DNA from: an uncultured Eubacteriales bacterium
GTDB lineage: Bacteria > Bacillota > Clostridia > Christensenellales > QALW01
Length of the DNA stretch: 5,492 bases
NCBI GenBank assembly: GCA_900552055.1
Contig: URYI01000129.1
Location: 1-5,492, forward strand
Reading direction: 5' to 3'
How positions within the stretch are numbered: position 1 is the stretch's first letter; every line of letters begins with the position of its first letter. The position numbers were made by a program, and so were the translations under genes. Below are positions 3,322-5,492 of the stretch, one piece after another. A model generated the notes under the pieces. The model did no database searches. It was not told the origin of the DNA and was given only the letters and a program-made list of their open reading frames with translations.

Positions 3322-5421
3322 ATGTTTAGAACTTTTGAAACCGAGTTCGCAGGACGGAAGCTGTCTGTTGAAATCGGCAAGTATGCGGAGCAGGCAAATG
3401 GGTCCTGCCTTATAAGGTGCGGAGATACGGCGCTTTTGGTAAACGCTACTATGTCTAAGCAGGCACGCGAGGGCATAGATTTCTTTCCGCTGAGCGTGGA
3501 GTTTGAAGAAAAGCAGTATTCGGTGGGAAAGATACCGGGAGGCTTTATGCGCAGGGAAGGAAGGCCTTCAGAAAAGGCCATATTAACCTCCCGCCTTATA
3601 GACCGTCCTATTCGTCCGTTATTCCCCAAGGGATTTTATAACGATGTGCAGGTAGTGGCTACGGCAATGAGCGTGGATAATAATATCCCGCCGGAAATTT
3701 ATGCCATGATAGGCTCTTCGGTAGCTCTTACCATTTCGGATATTCCATTTTACGGGCCTACGGGCAGCGTTTCCATAGGCATGGTGGACGGGGCGTATGT
3801 CATCAATCCGGACAGTGAGCAGCGGGAAAAGAGCGTGCTTAACCTAACTGTTTCAGGAACGAAAGACGCCGTTATGATGGTGGAAGCAGGCGCTAAAGAA
3901 GTTACTGAGGACGAGATGCTCGAAGCCATAATGATAGCTCACGAGGAAATAAAGAAATTAGTTGCCTGGCAGGAGATGATTCAGGCGGAGGTAGGCAAGG
4001 AAAAACAGGTCTTTGAATACTATAAGGTGCCTGAGGATATTGAAAAAGACGTACGCGAATTTGCCACGGATAAAATAGTCTGGGTTATGGAATGCTTTGA
4101 CCGCAAGGAGCGGGAGGCCAGGGAGAACCAGGTAGAAGAAGAAGTGCAGGAGCACTTTGCCGAAATATATCCCGAAAAAACCAGGGAGATTTCTGACGCG
4201 CTTTATGCCATTAAGAAGGAGACCATGCGCCGCAAGATACTTGATTACGGCGTGCGTCCCGATGGCCGCGGAGTTTTTGACATACGCCCGATTTGGTGCG
4301 ATGTGCATATGTTTGCGCGCACGCATGGTTCGGCCGTATTTACACGCGGACAGACACAGGTTGTATCCCTTACTACATTAGGTCCGCTTAATGATGCGCA
4401 GGAGCTGGACGGCATAGATGAAGTTGATCAGAAGAGATACATGCATCATTACAACATGCCTCCTTACAGCACTGGGGAAGCGCGGCCCATCCGAAGCCCC
4501 GGACGACGGGAGATAGGCCACGGCGCTCTTGCAGAGCGTGCGCTTGAGCCTATGATTCCTTCAGAGGAGGAATTCCCTTATGCCATTCGCGTAGTATCTG
4601 AAGCGATATCTTCTAATGGTTCTACCTCTATGGCCAGTGTATGCGGCTCTACTTTATCCCTAATGGACGCTGGTGTGCCCATAAAGGCGCCTGTCGCAGG
4701 AGCGGCTATGGGTTTAATTAAGGATACCGATAGCGATAAAGTTGTTGTTTTGACTGATATCCAGGGGCTGGAAGATTTCTTGGGCGATATGGATTTTAAA
4801 GTGGCGGGAACTGAAAAGGGTATAACCGCTATACAGATGGATATAAAGATAAAGGGCATAGATGAGCCCATTCTTAAGCGTGCGCTGGCTCAAGCTAAGG
4901 ATGCGCGGCTGTTTATTCTTAATAAGATGCTGGCCACGCTTGATAAGCCGCGTGAGGATGTTTCTCCCTATGCGCCTAAGACTATTATTTTCTATATCAA
5001 TACAGATAAGATACGCGAGGTTATAGGACCCGGCGGAAAGATGATTAACAAGATAATTGATGAAACGGGCGTCAAAATTGATATAGAGGACAGCGGCCGC
5101 GTTATTATATACGCTGTGGACAGCGCTTCAGGTGCGGCGGCTAAGAAAATGATAGATGCTATTGCCAAGGATGTTGAGGTAGGCGAAGTTTATCTTGGAA
5201 CAGTGGTGCGTATAATGCCGTTTGGGGCGTTTGTGGAACTGCTGCCTGGCAAGGATGGATTAGTGCATATTTCAAAGCTGGCAAATGAGCGGGTTGAAAA
5301 AGTGGAGGATGTTGTCAATATCGGAGATAAGATAATGGTGAAAGTTACCGAGATAGATGACAAAGGTCGTATAAATCTTACTCGTAAGGGGCTTATACCA
5401 GAGAAGGACGATAAGAAATAA
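3322..5421 (+). CDS. pnp: polynucleotide phosphorylase (polyribonucleotide nucleotidyltransferase), 699 aa
   Basis: Trimeric 3'-to-5' exoribonuclease that degrades RNA by phosphorolysis, releasing nucleoside diphosphates; central to cytoplasmic mRNA decay. Domain order is canonical: first RNase PH-like domain (about 10-140, with F-M-R-R-E-G-R-P-S-E at 75-84), all-alpha linker domain (about 145-290), and second RNase PH-like domain (about 310-535). The catalytic segment E-D-F-L-G-D-M-D-F-K gives D485, D491 and K493, matching E. coli D486, D492 and K494. A KH domain follows (G-P-G-G at 569-572), then an S1 domain (about 621-690, G-A-F-V-E-L and G-L-V-H-I-S). Length is normal and no key residue is missing. 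The start at 3322 has AGAAGGAG with a 7-nt spacer; upstream in-frame starts (TTG 3295, ATG 3301) would read through that site. It is cotranscribed with rpsO and ends at a strong terminator. Confidence 0.98.
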   Translation: MFRTFETEFAGRKLSVEIGKYAEQANGSCLIRCGDTALLVNATMSKQAREGIDFFPLSVEFEEKQYSVGKIPGGFMRREGRPSEKAILTSRLIDRPIRPLFPKGFYNDVQVVATAMSVDNNIPPEIYAMIGSSVALTISDIPFYGPTGSVSIGMVDGAYVINPDSEQREKSVLNLTVSGTKDAVMMVEAGAKEVTEDEMLEAIMIAHEEIKKLVAWQEMIQAEVGKEKQVFEYYKVPEDIEKDVREFATDKIVWVMECFDRKEREARENQVEEEVQEHFAEIYPEKTREISDALYAIKKETMRRKILDYGVRPDGRGVFDIRPIWCDVHMFARTHGSAVFTRGQTQVVSLTTLGPLNDAQELDGIDEVDQKRYMHHYNMPPYSTGEARPIRSPGRREIGHGALAERALEPMIPSEEEFPYAIRVVSEAISSNGSTSMASVCGSTLSLMDAGVPIKAPVAGAAMGLIKDTDSDKVVVLTDIQGLEDFLGDMDFKVAGTEKGITAIQMDIKIKGIDEPILKRALAQAKDARLFILNKMLATLDKPREDVSPYAPKTIIFYINTDKIREVIGPGGKMINKIIDETGVKIDIEDSGRVIIYAVDSASGAAAKKMIDAIAKDVEVGEVYLGTVVRIMPFGAFVELLPGKDGLVHISKLANERVEKVEDVVNIGDKIMVKVTEIDDKGRINLTRKGLIPEKDDKK

Positions 5422-5445
5422 GGTCATAATTTGGTGCTGTGTTAT

Positions 5446-5482
5446 GCCGGTGTTTGTGAAGACGCCGGCTTTTTATTTTTTT
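5446..5482 (+). terminator. intrinsic terminator of the rpsO-pnp operon
   Basis: GCCGG (5446-5450) pairs with CCGGC (5465-5469). The stem extends inward by T-G, G-C, T-A and T-G pairs to a 6-nt loop at 5455-5460. The stem is followed at once by TTTTTATTTTTTT (5470-5482). It lies 25 nt after the pnp stop codon. Confidence 0.9.
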
Positions 5483-5492
5483 AGGCGGCGCA

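Noticed and set aside
3958..4326. Open frames inside pnp on either strand (also 3279-3629, 4157-4381 and 4578-4871)
   Set aside because: All lie wholly or mostly within the intact, fully conserved pnp gene and lack start signals of their own.
5484..5492. Second copy of the GC-rich element starting at the right edge (CGGCGCA also occurs at 74-80)
   Set aside because: Only seven matching bases are available before the window ends, too few to claim a repeat.

Overview
The window looks like a piece of a Bacillota (Firmicutes, Clostridia-type) chromosome. It has strong AGGAGG-type ribosome binding sites, consensus TTGACA/TATAAT-style promoters, AT-rich intergenic DNA and the conserved gene pair rpsO-pnp. 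The species cannot be named from the sequence alone.

There are three zones. (1) Positions 1-150 are a very GC-rich block of four consecutive hairpins or palindromes, with no gene seen. (2) Positions 163-2784 are an AT-rich accessory stretch of six small genes. Three encode paralogous AbrB/SpoVT-type DNA-binding proteins (163-402 minus, 2013-2219 plus, 2539-2784 plus). Two encode paralogous ribbon-helix-helix (RHH) repressor-like proteins (718-879 and 1004-1156, both minus). One encodes a SLOG-superfamily (DUF1273-like) putative nucleotide-ligand-binding protein (1249-1698 plus), divergent from the second RHH gene. (3) Positions 2850-5492 are a housekeeping operon: promoter, structured leader, rpsO (ribosomal protein S15), an intergenic hairpin region, pnp (polynucleotide phosphorylase) and an intrinsic terminator. 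Codons here are visibly less AT-rich than in zone 2.

The most striking regulatory structure is a 10-bp-phased repeat, consensus TAGYATAAAR, recurring one helical turn apart. One array (907-976, with a core of four TAGTAT units at 937-976) lies in front of the first RHH gene. A second, more degenerate array (1181-1235) lies between the second RHH gene and the SLOG gene. The SLOG promoter (TTGACA, 17 bp, TAAAAT) is embedded in that second array. The simplest reading is a small regulon in which the RHH proteins repress themselves and the SLOG gene.

The AbrB-like genes carry their own candidate operators, inverted TTATT/AATAA repeats just upstream of the ribosome binding sites, including a perfect 20-bp palindrome at 2484-2503. 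Two of them (163-402 and 2539-2784) are an inverted duplication that includes about 65 bp of leader. No toxin, recombinase or transposase gene is visible, so the accessory zone reads as a regulatory island of unknown purpose rather than a recognisable toxin-antitoxin or mobile element.
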